Source: an uncultured Clostridia bacterium
Lineage (GTDB): Bacteria > Bacillota > Clostridia > Oscillospirales > Ruminococcaceae
NCBI GenBank assembly: GCA_946533615.1
Contig: CAMNBY010000330.1
Coordinates: forward strand, 1-5,185
Direction: 5' to 3'
Length of the DNA stretch: 5,185 nt
The position numbers were made by a program, and so were the translations under genes. The notes below the pieces were generated by a model. It ran no database searches. It worked only from the letters and a program-made list of their open reading frames with translations, and was not told where the DNA came from. Each line of letters begins with the position of its first letter. Within the stretch, counting starts at the first letter, position 1. Below are positions 5,138-5,185 of this stretch, in pieces.

Positions 5138-5185
5138 CGCACAACCATTGTGCGCAAGATTGCGCGCAAGCTCAATAAAGTTGAG
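5138..5185. repeat. Cluster of short palindromes and a 12-bp tandem repeat
   Basis: CGCACAA (5138-5144) and TTGTGCG (5148-5154) flank CCA. A 12-base unit beginning TTG(T/C)GCGCAAG occurs in tandem at 5148 and 5160, the second containing the 10-bp palindrome TTGCGCGCAA (5160-5169). CTCAA (5171-5175) and TTGAG (5181-5185) form a last hairpin at the window edge. Transcribed from the promoter at 5088, these would give a structured leader; alternatively this is the end of an interspersed repeat. Confidence 0.45.

Overview
The window looks like chromosomal DNA from a Gram-positive anaerobe of the Clostridia, probably Oscillospiraceae/Ruminococcus-like. The taxonomic call is inferred from a zinc-ribbon form of ribosomal protein L28, an LTA-synthase-family enzyme, a lipoprotein of the Cthe_2159 carbohydrate-binding type, strong GGAGG-type ribosome binding sites and sigma-A-like promoters in AT-rich gaps between GC-richer genes. 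I could not run a database search.

Layout, left to right. Positions 1-125 hold a T-free, G-rich stretch with a canonical G-quadruplex motif, then the intrinsic terminator of rpmB. Ribosomal protein L28 (rpmB, minus strand, 126-311) has its own promoter and a GC-only hairpin in its leader. The gap from about 412 to 601 has no gene, but contains nested complementary segments whose G-U wobbles favour a minus-strand structured RNA. A 747-residue membrane phosphoglycerol transferase of the LTA synthase family fills 602-2845 (minus). Its promoter, with an inverted repeat over the -10 box, lies at 2914-2949. Next comes the terminator (3091-3122) and gene (3154-3645, minus) of a dCMP deaminase that resembles the eukaryotic DCTD type. 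After a divergent intergenic region, the plus strand carries a 409-residue lipoprotein with a beta-helix Cthe_2159-type domain (3847-5076). The window ends with a strong plus-strand promoter (5088-5116) embedded in an 11-base-arm inverted repeat, followed by short palindromic and tandem repeats. The gene it drives lies outside the window.

Each gene appears to have its own promoter, so this is not one operon. The roles are unrelated: translation (L28), envelope polymer synthesis (LTA synthase family), thymidylate precursor supply (dCMP deaminase) and surface glycan binding (lipoprotein). I see no phage, IS element, CRISPR array, tRNA or rRNA. No clearly new system is evident. The best leads are the structured minus-strand element at 488-597, the operator-like repeat at 5103-5128, the rpmB leader hairpin, and the serine at the expected nucleophile position of the LTA-synthase-like enzyme.
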